64,000 nt of DNA, taken from positions 143,237,501-143,301,500 of the forward strand of contig CM032232.1 in the NCBI GenBank assembly GCA_019009955.1, written 5' to 3'. Source of the DNA: Riptortus pedestris (lineage: Eukaryota; Arthropoda; Insecta; Hemiptera; Alydidae). A program made the position numbers and the translations under genes. The notes under the pieces are model-generated. The model worked only from the letters and a program-made list of their open reading frames with translations, searched no databases and was not told the origin of the DNA. This document shows, one piece after another, positions 1 to 10,773 of this stretch; the stretch's first letter is position 1, and each line of letters starts with the position of its first letter.

Positions 1-132
1 GTTCAAAATGTTATATACATATTTATCTGTTAACGCTCGAGAGAACGCAATTTTTGTTAGATCAAGTTCGTTAATGGTTGAAATCGGACCAATGAGAGGG
101 GAATCCAGAGAGGAGAATTTCGAAAACCCATT
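1..132 (+). repeat. H-family (Helentron-like) fragment, middle part
   Basis: Carries the H-family block that follows the TA tract (a variant of TTTGTCTGTTAACGCTC, then GTTAATGGTTGAAATCGGACC and a G-run). The left end lies outside the window. It stops at about 132, ten bases before the 3' end of an oppositely oriented copy. Confidence 0.75.
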
Positions 133-141
133 AATAAAAAA

Positions 142-600
142 GTCCGTCAAGCAGGGGCTACGTAAACTAAGCAAATTTCCCACGTGCTTGTATGATCCAC
201 TTGTGTCCACATCTCACCACTTATTCCCTACTTCTATGTAAAAAAAACCAGGGAGTAGAAGGGGGAGGGAAATCGGCCAAATGCCGAGTGTGGTATAGAT
301 CACATAAACATTCTTGAGTTAGAAAATATAATCTTTACTGATGACATCACATCGAACATATTTCCTCATATCTCACACTGTAAAAGTTCAATGAATACAA
401 TGTTTGGTATTTAAACTTCGAATAAATTGGTGAATGATTGACCCGCTTAATGTTAATATGACATGACATTAGGAATGGGAGTTTACTTAATGTCTGAGAA
501 CCAAATAAATCTAAGTAACTCGGTTAATATTCATGAAAGGGAAAATATGAATACAACATTTATAGCTAATCAAATTTTTAATAACATTGGTTCTATACAA
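142..600 (-). repeat. H-family long-form copy, minus strand, interrupted
   Basis: Its 3' terminus is at 142 (complement of GGAC), followed by the inverted hairpin and AAATTTCCCACGTG. Long-form internal blocks follow (ATGTTTGGTATTTAAAC, TTAATATGACATGA, CGGTTAATATTCATGA). The copy stops at ATTGGTTCTATACAA (600), exactly where R2-like coding sequence begins. No continuation was found after the retroelement block, so this is a rearranged junction rather than a simple insertion. Confidence 0.7.
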
Positions 601-1555
601 GTTTGCGTCAGTCGTGCCGCCTTGTTACGTATCCTGGAGGAGCGGGGAGTACAGAAGGAGTACATTGAGTACGTCCGTGCAGTTTACGAGGATGCTACGT
701 CGCTGAATTGTATGACGGGGGAGGAAGTTGCGGAGATGCACGAGGCCAGAAGAGGCCGATGGGGTGAACCTTGGCTCCAATTATGTTTAACATGGTTATG
801 GACAACGTACTGGCTGGCCTTCCAGCTGATGTGGGATTTCCTATGGGTGGGGTTCGTTGTGAGGTGGTGGCGTATGCGAATGATTTGGTTTTGCTCGCGT
901 CCTCTGTTCCTGGCCTGAGGTGTTTGTTGAGAGTCGTGGCTGAAGGATTGGGTGATTTTGGGTTGGAGCTTAATCCGGCTAAGTCACGCACCCTGACTGT
1001 TGCACTGGAGTCTGTGAGGAAGGTGGTCTGGATGGAAACAGAGGTCCGTTATTTGGTCGGTGACGCCGTCATCCAGCCCGTTGGTCTTGAGGATTCCTGG
1101 GATTATTTGGGGGTTAGGTTCTCTCACTCGGGTGTGGTGCGTGACCATGTCGATGTAGGGCCTGGGCTTGAGAGGATATTCAGGGCTCCTCTCAAACCAC
1201 AGGAGAAGATGGAGCTCCTCATAACGTTTTTTCTTCCGGAGAGTTTTCATAGGGGCACATTTGGCGTCACCTATCAGTACACATTGAAGGCCATCGATGT
1301 GGCAGTGAGGTCTGATGTTCGGAGATGGCTGAGGCTACATCACGATACTCCGTGTTTCTTTTTCCATGCTCCGATGAGATTCGGTGGTCTCGGGATCCCT
1401 CGGTTTGAGACATTGTTGCCGTACTTTAGAGCAAGGCGCTTCTAAGGGGTGGATGATGCTCTCGAAAACTTTGGGCTTGGCGATGACGTCCGAGACTCGT
1501 TGGGCTATGACTTTCCGTTGCTTGGGGAATAACCTCCACATCCAAGGGGCCGGGA
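601..1555 (+). pseudogene. R2-like non-LTR retrotransposon reverse transcriptase fragment
   Basis: Relic of a reverse transcriptase of the R2 clade; R2 elements normally sit in 28S rRNA genes and copy their RNA into a nicked target. The fragment starts just after RT motif A, with VSRAALLRILEERG (about 610-650). A one-base shift near 765-771 leads to GEPLAPIMFNMVMDNV, the motif B region. Motif C reads YAND at 873-884 where R2 has YADD, so the first catalytic aspartate is lost. The thumb region follows: APLKPQEKMELL (about 1190), a stretch ending WLRLHHDTPCFFFHAPMRF, then GGLGIPR, all typical of R2. A stop falls at 1443-1445 and another near 1530. The N-terminal zinc fingers, motif A and the C-terminal nuclease are absent. 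No 28S sequence flanks it. An I-clade element begins within about 40 bp downstream. Clade assignment is by remembered motif pattern and is fairly firm. Confidence 0.75.
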
Positions 1556-1589
1556 GATTGAAAACCTCTATTCCTTCCTTGAAAAACCT

Positions 1590-4500
1590 CTATTCCTCCC
1601 TGCTCAAGAAAGACGAAGAAAGTGGAAAATCCACAAAGCAAACTGGGAATTCTTCCAGCAATTGGCCGAAATAGGTGGACCTTTACCAGATAATCCAGAA
1701 GAAGCTTGTGAAATCGTCACCAAAACCATTTACAGCGCGGCCTGCCAAGCCATACCCAAATCAAGTCAAAATCCCAAACATCGCCCTACCCCTTGGTTCA
1801 ACGACGAATGTAAACAAGCAATTCGAAACCGACGAAAAGCTTACAGTTTACACGAAGCATGACTCAAGCAAACTTAATTGACTACAAAAGGAAAAAAGCG
1901 TTCTGTAGATGGGTTATTAATAAAAGCAAAAAAGAGTCATGGAAAAACTATGTTTCAAAAATAACCCAAAACACACCAGCAGTTGAAGTTTGGAGAAAAA
2001 TCCGAGCAATAAGTTGGAAAAACAAATTCCAACCCATCTTTATCAACATTCAAAATAAACTCTGCTTAGAAAAATCTAAGATTGCAGAAGAGTTTTCAAA
2101 GTTCTTCAGCCTAGAAGACTTCCAGTTTGATCAAGAATTCTTACGATACAAAGAAGAGAAAGAAAAGCAAACTCTAGACTTCTCTGACGAAAGCAATGAA
2201 ACTGCAGACTACAATCGACCATTCACATTGATTGAACTCAGATCTGCACTGAACTGCACAAAAGGAAAATCTCCAGGACCTGATGAAATAACGTATGATA
2301 TGATTAAAGCCCTGTCTGACAAGATGCTGACAAACCTCCTATGCTTGTACAACATAATTTGGAGAAATGGAACTTTGCCTTCTGCTTGGAGAAAATCTAT
2401 AATCGTACCCATCCCCAAGGCAGGAAAATCTAGCCAGGCTGCTACTAACTATCGGCCTGTATCTCTCACAAATTGTTTATGCAAGATTCTTGAACGCATG
2501 ATTAACAGACGCCTCACGTGGACACTAGAGCATTTAAGTCTACTAAATAACTGGCAGTGTGGGTTCCGGAAAAAGCGGTCTACAATAGATCACCTGGCCA
2601 GATTAGAAGCGGAAATTCTAAATGCATTTGCTAACAAACAGCACGCAATTGGAATATTTTTTGATATTCATAAAGCATTTGACACAGCATGGCGCTTTTA
2701 TATCTTAAATCAACTACATCAATGGGGCTATAGAGGCAACATGCCCATACTCATCCAGGAATTCCTAAAGGAAAGGTATTTCCAAGTGGCAGTTGGAAAC
2801 ACACTGTCCAAAGAAAGAACAAGGAAATCAGGTGTCCCACAGGGAAGTATTTTGAGTACAAATCTCTTATTGATTGCAGTGAACGAAATGTCTTACCAAC
2901 AATGTAAAAGGCTTCCTGTTCGTTGATGACTTTGCCATTATTTGCCGATCGCAAAGCTTGGCATATATCAAAAGACAACTACAAGCTGTGACTCTTAGAT
3001 TAATAGAATGGTCAAAAAAAACAGGTTTCTGTTTCCCCCCGAAAAAAACGAAGTGCATAATATTCTCAAGGCGCAGAAATTTAAATGATTTACCACATCT
3101 CTATCTTAAGAACACCCTAATAGAATATGTCAACCATGCTAAATTCTTAGGTATGTCTCTCGACAGCAAACTGACATGGAATGTACATATAGACAAACTC
3201 AAAAAACGCGCATCTGAAAGGCTTAAAATTCTTAAAGTACTTTCTAACACATCATGGGGAGCAGATAGGAATACCATGCTAACAATATACAAAGCTCTGG
3301 TATTGTCTAAATTGGACTATGGCAGTTTTGTATACGGCTCAGCAAACTTCAATAAATTATGCAAACTAGATGTAATTCATAATGCTGGGCTACGTTTATC
3401 CATAGGAGCCTTCCGCTCTAGCCCAGCAATAAGCTTGTGTGCTGAAACCGGAATCCCACCATTGACATTCAGAAGGCAAAAACTGGCAGCTAAATACTTA
3501 TCCAAACTAGTGACACAGAGAGGTCACCCGACATTTCAGAGTATATTCCACCCTCTCTACTCACGGCTATACGACCAAAACCCCACAACACCAAAACCTA
3601 TTGGAATTAGGCTGAATAACATAACAGACAAACTATTACAAAACTCAAACAGTCTTGATGAATTCGACCCAACTCCACCTTGGACAATTCAAGAAATATC
3701 TATAGATACAGGAATCACCAAACTCATAAACAAATCGTCTCAAGAGATCAACTATTGGAAAATAAAAGGAAGCTTTCATTAATAAAATAGAAAAATATCA
3801 CCACCAAAAGATACTATACCCTGATGGTTAGAAACTTAACGAGTCTTCCTCCTGCGCCTACTACGAAGAAAATGCCTGTCAAAAATTCAAACTCAACAAA
3901 TTAACCAGCATCTATTCCGCCGAACTATTCGCAATTAAATTCGCTCTATATCACTGCATTTGCAACCACTCAACTCAAGAAAAATTCCTGATTTGCACTG
4001 ACTCGTTGAGTGCCCTATTGAGTATCAAAGATGTATTCACAAACAACCCAATAGTAAAAAAAATACAAAATCAAATACAAATGCTCCGAGAACTAAAAAG
4101 GGCCGTCTACTTCATGTGGATTCCAAGCCACGTGGGAATAGATGGAAACGAAAAAAGCAGATTTAGCAGCCAGAGAAGCCCACCAACTCGTCTCTATCAC
4201 CCCAACAACAATTACATCTGCAGAACTCTACCAACCACTCAAAGAAGAAATTAATAAAAACTGGCAACACATGTGGAATGAAACCCAGAACAATAAATTA
4301 AAAACTATTAAAACCACCATCCGTCCATGGAAATATTCGACAAGAGACAACAGAAGAGATGAGGTTGTATTAGGAAGACTCCGAATTGGGCACACACGAC
4401 TTACGCATGGCTATCTTATGACAAAAGGTCAACCCCCGATTTGTGAGAAATGTAACACAGAACTGACTATATATCACATATTAATGCAATGCCATAAGTA

Positions 4501-4764
4501 TACAGATATTAGAAACAAATACAATATTTCCAATAGTATAGAAGTGGCCCTTGGAGATGACCCGAAAGAACTCGATAAATTGTTTAATTTTGTAAAAAAC
4601 ACGAGTTTATACAAAGAAATTTAAAGTGCAATTGCTCGTATCCTCGTTTATATTGTTAAAATGGCGATATGGATGAGGATTCCAAAATGTGAATTATAAA
4701 TATTACAGGGCGATGATAACCTGGTAGTTTTTCGCCCTTAAACCCTATACAACAACAACAACAA
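1590..4764 (+). pseudogene. 5'-truncated I-clade non-LTR retrotransposon (RT-RNase H), frameshifted
   Basis: Second reading frame of an I-like LINE, beginning in the linker between endonuclease and RT (RRKWKIHKANWEFF, about 1610). RT motifs in order: SPGPDEITYDM (about 2272); GFRKKRSTIDHL (about 2561); FFDIHKAFDTAW with catalytic Asp at 2663-2665; GVPQGSILS (about 2830); FVDD at 2919-2930 after a frameshift near 2893. A second domain is RNase H: YPDG followed by a stop (3829-3831), AELFAI (3919), TDS (about 3997), and WIPSHVGIDGNE with ADLAAREA, split by a frameshift near 4155. The tail RLRIGHTRLTHGYL plus a CxxC...H...C knuckle (about 4440-4492) is characteristic of the I clade. The last frame stops at 4622-4624. 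About 140 bp of 3' UTR end in ACAACAACAACAACAA, the expected simple-repeat terminus. At least four frameshifts and one nonsense codon make it dead, although both RT aspartates in motif C survive. A 20-bp direct duplication (AAAACCTCTATTCC twice, near 1560 and 1580) marks the junction with the R2 fragment. Confidence 0.85.
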
Positions 4765-5410
4765 GTATTCTAGAATTAAGACGACTACGACTAACTAGGA
4801 CACGAAAATAAATAAATAATGATAAATTGTAATGTTTATCAAATGAGACATGGCCGTGTAACGCGAGAAGCAAAAAGTGTAGTCCTTTTTGCCTCGTCAA
4901 ATGCCATTAATTTGCCGAAACTGAGGAAGGACGAAAAGAGAATTAGAGGACTTGAAGTGTCTGAGGATTTAAAACGCAATTATTTCAAGTTGTTTGAAGA
5001 GAGCTGAGCTCCAACTGAATTTCTCAGCGAGCCCGGCCATCGTGTCTCCTCCTCTCTAATAATTCCTCATTTAATGACCGGGCGAAAATAACTTTCTTTA
5101 TATTTACTAAACAATTAGTTACCTTTGTTGCTAATTGACAGAGTAAAGCGGAGGGTCTAGTTTTAAATTGATCGTTTGACATTTCTTCTGCCTTTCCGAT
5201 TCATGATTTCCACGGAACGATTTTCCACCGAGATTTCAAGTAGGTCGTCTTCTTACTCAGACTAAGTAAACTTCTGTTTCTTTCAATTCTTAAAATAGCA
5301 CTAAAATGGAAGTGAACTACCATTATTCGATCCAACTTATTAGATCAATTTCTTCAAATTTTCACTGATCGTATTTAATTAAAAATTGGGTCCCTTCAAA
5401 TTTAAATTCA
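4765..5410. other. Unassigned non-coding stretch
   Basis: No repeat family from this window was recognised here. An open frame at 4819-5007 encodes 62 residues without any recognisable motif. A spaced inverted pair GCCCGGCCAT / ATGACCGGGC lies near 5031-5086. Base composition is more balanced than in the surrounding repeats. Confidence 0.4.
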
Positions 5411-5412
5411 TG

Positions 5413-5452
<40 letters not shown>

Positions 5453-5481
5453 GTGTGTGTGTGCGTGCGTGCGTGTGTGTA
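5411..5481. repeat. (TG)n microsatellite
   Basis: About 70 bp of TG/GT dinucleotides, starting with TATATATA and ending with interspersed TGCG units. Frames read through it (Thr-His repeats on the complement) are artefacts. Confidence 0.95.
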
Positions 5482-5783
5482 GCTGCTTTGTGACATCGTT
5501 TCCCATGTTTACCAACATGATTAACCCTTTGCTCACTTTCCTGCCTTAACAAAGTCTGGCTATCAGAGTCGAGAACCAGAGAGTTCTGTCGGCATTTACA
5601 CTTTTTTTTTTTTATTTTATTGCTTAAACATGAATGTAAGGCCCATTCCAATATACATTTAACATTTCAAAACGAAATTCGTATGAGTTCATTAGGTTTG
5701 AGCGGGGAGATGTAGTTCAATCAGCATTAGTAGGCACACTTCAGAAGCATACAGTTATATCTGGAAAATCAGCTGAGAAAGTA

Positions 5784-6311
5784 TTTTTTTCTGTAATCGT
5801 TGAATAATGGTAACATTACTAAACTGAAATGAGTGAAGAAAATGGAACATTTTGCAATAGAGTGAAGAAAGTAATCACTTTCTACACAAGTGAAGAAAGT
5901 GAATTGCCTTCTTAACTAGTAATAAGTATAAATTAAAAAATAATTTGAAGTTGGAAATTAAATGCTTTTAAATGTTCCTTAACATTGTAAGAATTTATTT
6001 TAATAAAATAAATTGAAATTTGAATGAATTATTGGTGGAAATAATCAATATATTTTTAAAATTTAAATATAATAATAATTACCTTCCTTGTTTATAACCT
6101 GCACTTGTTTATAACTGCACAACTTCACAATCATCACTAGTTATTACATAACTATGATTATAACCTTTCACAACCATGCTTATAACCTACCAACAACATA
6201 ATCTTCACAACATCCTAATTTTGTTCATATTCTTGTTAGATCTGATCAGGGTAAACGCTTCACTCGAGTTGTAAAATGATCTACTTTCGTCACTTGTATA
6301 ATAAATAACTA
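5784..6311 (-). repeat. K-family hairpin-ended repeat, copy 1
   Basis: K-family members are about 600 bp. One end is TTTTTCTGTAATCGTTG and the other a strong hairpin ending TTATACAAGTGACG (complement here), with conserved AT-rich middle blocks such as TTATAACCTGCACTTG. This copy is oriented with the hairpin on the right. It has lost one hairpin arm: GATCAGGGTAAACG joins sequences that are about 120 bp apart in copies at 28847 and 39507. No open frame, and no terminal inverted repeats between the two outer ends. Confidence 0.8.
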
Positions 6312-7098
<787 letters not shown>

Positions 7099-7381
7099 TG
7101 ACAGGTGTGTTCTATCACCCCTCATATTTTCTATATATCCAGAGGGAACACCCCCCCCCCCCTAACGACCCCCCAGATGTATATGGCCTCATATCCTCAG
7201 AGGGAAGCAAGTTCTCAACCAATTTACCACTTTGCAATTCCTCCCCATCTCCCACCAATCCCGTCCATTCACTCAAATCAAGTCAGCAGTGCTGACATTT
7301 TATTGCAGTACTTTTGACCAATATTGACTATATTATATGCATATAAATTAATTTAATAAAATCATGGACTTTTCATTATTA
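7099..7381. other. Unassigned stretch with a C-run
   Basis: Contains a C12 run near 7150 and otherwise unremarkable sequence. No gene or known repeat was seen. Confidence 0.3.
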
Positions 7382-7491
7382 TTTTTCCCACTACGGGAAA
7401 TCAGCTATTGGGGCTGTAGTCATTATATTATTAAAAAAATGACTCAAATGTTCATTGATCCTGCATAGTAGATAACGAAAATGCCCGTTCG

Positions 7492-7550
<59 letters not shown>
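7382..7550 (+). repeat. Degenerate H-family 5' part with TA tract
   Basis: TTTTCCCACTACGGGAAATCAGCT-like start, then TTCATTGATCCTGCATAG and a block ending GACGAAAATG-like, then about 50 bp of TA (7497-7550). The remainder of the H copy is missing; a mariner-type inverted repeat begins directly at the end of the TA tract. Confidence 0.7.
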
Positions 7551-7551
<1 letters not shown>

Positions 7552-7928
7552 TAGATAGGCATAGAGATATGACACATTTTATTTAAGAATGCTGTGACAT
7601 AAAAGTGGTAGCCAACGAAATCATGTTTGAAAGAAGTCGAGGGAAAAAGGAATGCATTCTGAAATATTTTTTTTAAAACAGAAAGTTTTTTAAACGAAAT
7701 AATTCAAAAGTATTCTTGAATGAATCCATAAAACGTTTACTTCAAAGTACAAAAAACGTTCTTAGAAATAATTTATTTTAAATTAATTTTCATAGTGCTC
7801 TATTTGTAACAGGAATAAATTTATTAAATTGCAGTTGATAAAACGTTTAATGGTACAACCTTGAGCCGCTTCCTAAATGAAGAGTTTTTAAATTAAATAG
7901 AAACCTACCCCTGATGCGAAGAAATGAA

Positions 7929-8057
7929 ATGTGGCTGCAGCTTGACGGATCTCCTTCCCACTTCTCGATCAACAATGAGAGAAATCTTTCCACAATGCAC
8001 AGTTTGCTCATTGAGTGGCTACCCAGGTCACCAGATCTGACAGTAATGGTTTATTAA
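7929..8057 (+). pseudogene. Mariner-type transposase fragment (DDE region)
   Basis: The 42-codon frame reads MWLQLDGSPSHFS, a short linker and EWLPRSPDLT. In IS630-Tc1-mariner transposases the Asp of the DGxPxHF motif and the Asp of RSPDL are the second and third members of the catalytic triad. Everything upstream of the second Asp is unrecognisable, and the C-terminus is replaced by an H-family insertion whose first bases supply the stop codon at 8055-8057. Plainly non-functional. The position between the long inverted repeats at 7557-7681 and 8686-8810 supports assignment to that element. Confidence 0.7.
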
Positions 8058-8157
8058 CAGATTTCCCTTAAGGGAAATCAGCTATTGAGGTTGTACTCAT
8101 GACGGAATTTTCGAAAAATTTCTTCAAATGTCCATCGATCATGAGATCCGTTCAAAA

Positions 8158-8212
<55 letters not shown>

Positions 8213-8610
8213 TTGTTAGATCGTTACCAAACTCGATATTTAGTTGTTTAATGTAAAAAGAAAGATCAAGTTCGTTAACGGCTGAAATCGTAACAGTGGG
8301 AGGGGGGGTTTTGAGGAATGAATTTTCGAAAAATCTCCGTTAATATACGTCGGATCGAAAAAATGTAGAGAGTCAATCTTATTACAAATTAAATTTACTA
8401 TAAATATTGCTATATATATTTATTCTCTATCTTGAATACTAACCGAGATATTTGCGTTTTTATTAAATCCTGGGCGGCTAACGGACGGTATCTTTCCCGC
8501 CAAAAGCTAGTTCGGCCATTTCATTAACTGCTAGGCTCTCGTGAAATTTCTCTATTGTAAAACTTCACGTGGGAAATCTCCTTAGTTTACGCAGCCCCTG
8601 CGTGACGGAG
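8056..8610 (+). mobile_element. H-family element, short form, complete
   Basis: Starts as AACAGATTTCCC (one change from the usual AGCAG) and ends ACGCAGCCCCTGCG-TGACGGAG. It contains a 46-bp TA tract (8161-8206), the CGATATTTAG/GTTTTGAGG blocks and TTTCCCGCCAAAAGC before the 3' end. It is preceded and followed by T. It interrupts the mariner remnant and so is younger. Confidence 0.88.
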
Positions 8611-8814
8611 TTTTTTCTGTGGGGGAGGGTCAAAGGGCATCTTTACCAGAACAGGTCGCAGAATATTGAAGCCATGCAAATAATTTTTTTTTTTTTTCAG
8701 AATGCATTCCTTTCCCTGTAGGCTTGTTTCAAACATGATTTTGTTTGCTACAACTTTTATGTCACAGCGTTTTTCAATAAAATGTGCCGTTTCTGAAATG
8801 AAGGTTTGTGCATA

Positions 8815-9090
8815 TTACAGTTAAAGGACGCGTCAAATCAAAACATTTACCGATATTAACTCGTTTTAGAATTGTATTTACTACACTAACCCGACATAAA
8901 AAGATGTCAGTCAATTGGAAATTCCAAAGTTAAGGTCACTGGAGAAATACAGGAGAAGGTTACGAGGTTCAATATGGACTGAAAAGTTTCTTCAGGGGTC
9001 ACAATTATTGTTCACCAAGTCTCAGCCATTTATTAAAACAATTGGGTATTTTAAGTGGGGTGGCACGGGAACTTGGGGCACCCTGTATAA
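8815..9090 (+). repeat. Dispersed repeat, copy 1 of 2
   Basis: About 270 bp, similar to 40340-40615 on the same strand. Both share TTGGAAATTCCAAAGTTA, CTTCAGGGGTCACAA, TTAAGTGGGG and TTGGGGCACC. No coding capacity shared between copies was seen; the family was not recognised. Confidence 0.65.
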
Positions 9091-9222
9091 CACATGTGGG
9101 CAACAATCGGCCCGATTTGATCCGGCCCGCGAGACATTTTGAAAAACCCAATAAACAAAAACATTGTTTTAATTACTCCAAATGAGGAAGATGAGGAGAG
9201 ATTTGTGCGTTTGGCAGTACTT

Positions 9223-9386
9223 ATAAATGCGAACAGTTCTTTTCAATGATGAAAGTTAATAAATCAAAACATCGTACAAGGCTGACTGACGATAATTTGG
9301 AAAATTCTTTACGTCTTTATATCTGTGGAATTAATCCAAACATCGATGGATTAGTTTCCCAAATTCTAACTCAAGTGTCTCATTGA
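9223..9386 (+). pseudogene. hAT transposase C-terminal (dimerisation) fragment
   Basis: Reads YKCEQFFSMMKVNKSKHRTR followed by LTDDNLENSLRL, the pattern of the C-terminal dimerisation region of hAT transposases (GTF2IRD2/ZBED-like group: CE-x-FS-x-M...KS-x-R-x-RLTD-x-LE). A stop at 9367 and a frameshift end the similarity; the other frame continues QILTQVSH. Flanking GC-rich pieces with CGGCCCG (9103-9140) and GCGGCCCATG / TTTGGCCCGCAAC (about 9930-9970) are of the type seen at hAT ends and may be its margins, but no clean terminal inverted repeat was found. Confidence 0.65.
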
Positions 9387-9539
9387 TTTCGGAGTCGATA
9401 TTTAATCTTCGTTGTTAGTAACAATTCCAAATTTTAAGATTTAATTATAGTGTTGCACATTTTTTTTTTTCATTTCATTTTGTTACTTTAATAAATTGTA
9501 TTATAATTAGTTCGTCGTATAATTTCATGTCTGATATCT

Positions 9540-9790
9540 ATCGTTAAAAACCATGAACACTACTTTAGTAATCGGTCGAGTTCGTTCATTATATCAGTTT
9601 CAGTTATGTTCATTAATTGGTCAGGTGGGGGATTTCGAGAAAGTGCGCCAGCAAAAAATTTGTTTTGCCTTCGATATGTTTTATTTCAAATTCGAAGTTG
9701 GCTAGCTGGAATATCCATTTCATTAAGCGTGTATGTCCGGTTTTCATTGTAAAAATCCATGTTAGTGGTTTGTGGTCCCTTTGTAACCTG
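9540..9790 (-). pseudogene. Ty3/gypsy pol fragment (RNase H)
   Basis: On the minus strand, DHKPLTWIF, RLMKWIFQLANF and FEIKHIEGKTN are followed by a damaged form of the ADALSR-IPH motif (LLAHFLEIPH, where gypsy has ADALSRIPH). This is the end of the RNase H domain of Ty3/gypsy Pol, where the Asp of the ADALSR motif is missing. Lower coordinates continue with NITETDIMNELDR-like sequence in another frame. Only some 80 codons remain and there is no LTR nearby. It lies inside the interval between the hAT pieces. Confidence 0.8.
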
Positions 9791-9999
9791 TTGTTTTCCT
9801 GCATAATTAATGATTTCTTAATGATTACGCCCTTCAGGAGCCAGCATGGTCGGATCCGACCCACCGTAGGAAATGTAGGAGGAAGAACCACCGTAGGAGA
9901 CGAGGGTTAAAATGCACTACTTTTAAAAGCGGCCCATGAACTTATTTGCACACTAAAGTTTGGCCCGCAACATATCAAAGATTGCCATATCTGCAATAT

Positions 10000-10135
10000 A
10001 ACAACATTTATAGACATTTAAATGTACAATAATATTGATTCTATATGATTTTTCGATCCGACCTGAATTAATGGAGATATTTCAAATTTTCGAAACTATG
10101 AAAATGTATGAAACTCTTATGTATCGAGTTGGGTA
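10000..10135 (-). repeat. H-family fragment, minus strand
   Basis: Short block with ATTGATTCTATATGATTTTTCGATCCGACC-like sequence, GGAGATATTTCAAATTTTCG and GTATCGAGTTGGGTAACGAT, matching the complement of the middle of the H consensus. No ends are present. Confidence 0.6.
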
Positions 10136-10199
10136 ACGATAAAATAAATATTGAGTCCTGAGCTCAACCTAAACAGCTGATTTTCCCTTAAAAATGTAA

Positions 10200-10560
10200 A
10201 GTAATTCATGAGCATGTGACAAAGTCAGCAGCCCTGTAGAAAATATATATTTCGAAACACTTCAACACTTTTGTCGCTAACAGCAAGACTTGAGTAGAGC
10301 GTGAGGTTTTATCGCGGGGGCGGGGCTGTTGAAAGGATAAAAATGGCTGTTTGCTCAGCGAGGCTGTATGTAAAGAGAGACCATGATAAGGCTTATCATA
10401 GCCTCGACATTCGGGCTCTCTAAACAATATTAGAGCAAGTGTCAAGGGAGAAATTAAATGTAAACAATTCGTCTCTCCAACCTCATTAGCGGGGCCATCA
10501 CTCCATAAACAGAGCCGCATAATGCCCCATACAAATGCAATGGCTATCCAATATGGAGGC
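10200..10560. other. Unique, compositionally balanced block
   Basis: About 360 bp with balanced composition amid AT-rich repeats, and no match to any repeat in this window. It contains ATGTAAACAATTCG (forkhead-like core GTAAACA), CATTAGCGGGGCC and CATAAACAGAGCCGC. An open frame on the complement (10206-10520) has no recognisable domain. It could be a conserved regulatory block; that is inference only. Confidence 0.35.
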
Positions 10561-10583
10561 TTGTATTAGCATATTTACATTTT

Positions 10584-10708
10584 AGCAGATTTCCCTGAAG
10601 GGAAATCAGCTATTGAGGTCGTACTCATGATACGAGTTTCGAAAAATTTCTTCAAATGTTCATCGATCCTACCTAGGAGATGACGAAAATGAGGTCCGTT
10701 CAAAACTT

Positions 10709-10773
<65 letters not shown>

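Larger units (their letters stand above)
7557..8810 (+). mobile_element. Tc1/mariner-type remnant with ~120-bp inverted repeats
   Basis: A left arm at 7557-7681 and a right arm at about 8686-8810 are inverted repeats of each other, sharing CACATTTTATT, CTGTGACATAAAAGT, AATCATGTTTGAAA and AGGAATGCATTCTGA. Between them lies a transposase remnant of the IS630-Tc1-mariner superfamily. The left arm abuts the TA tract of an H-family fragment, which fits TA target preference. An H-family element (8056-8610) is inserted in the interior. Without that insertion the remnant would be about 700 bp, much shorter than an autonomous mariner. Confidence 0.7.

Noticed and set aside
601..4764. One single retrotransposon spanning both RT regions
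   Set aside because: Two separate RT motif C sites (YAND at 873, FVDD at 2919) with R2-type and I-type surroundings show two elements.
4819..5007. 62-codon open frame as a host gene
   Set aside because: No recognisable domain, no splice or promoter support, lies just after a LINE tail.
10206..10520. 104-codon open frame on the minus strand as a gene
   Set aside because: No motif, no codon pattern or neighbouring exon support; the block is more plausibly non-coding.
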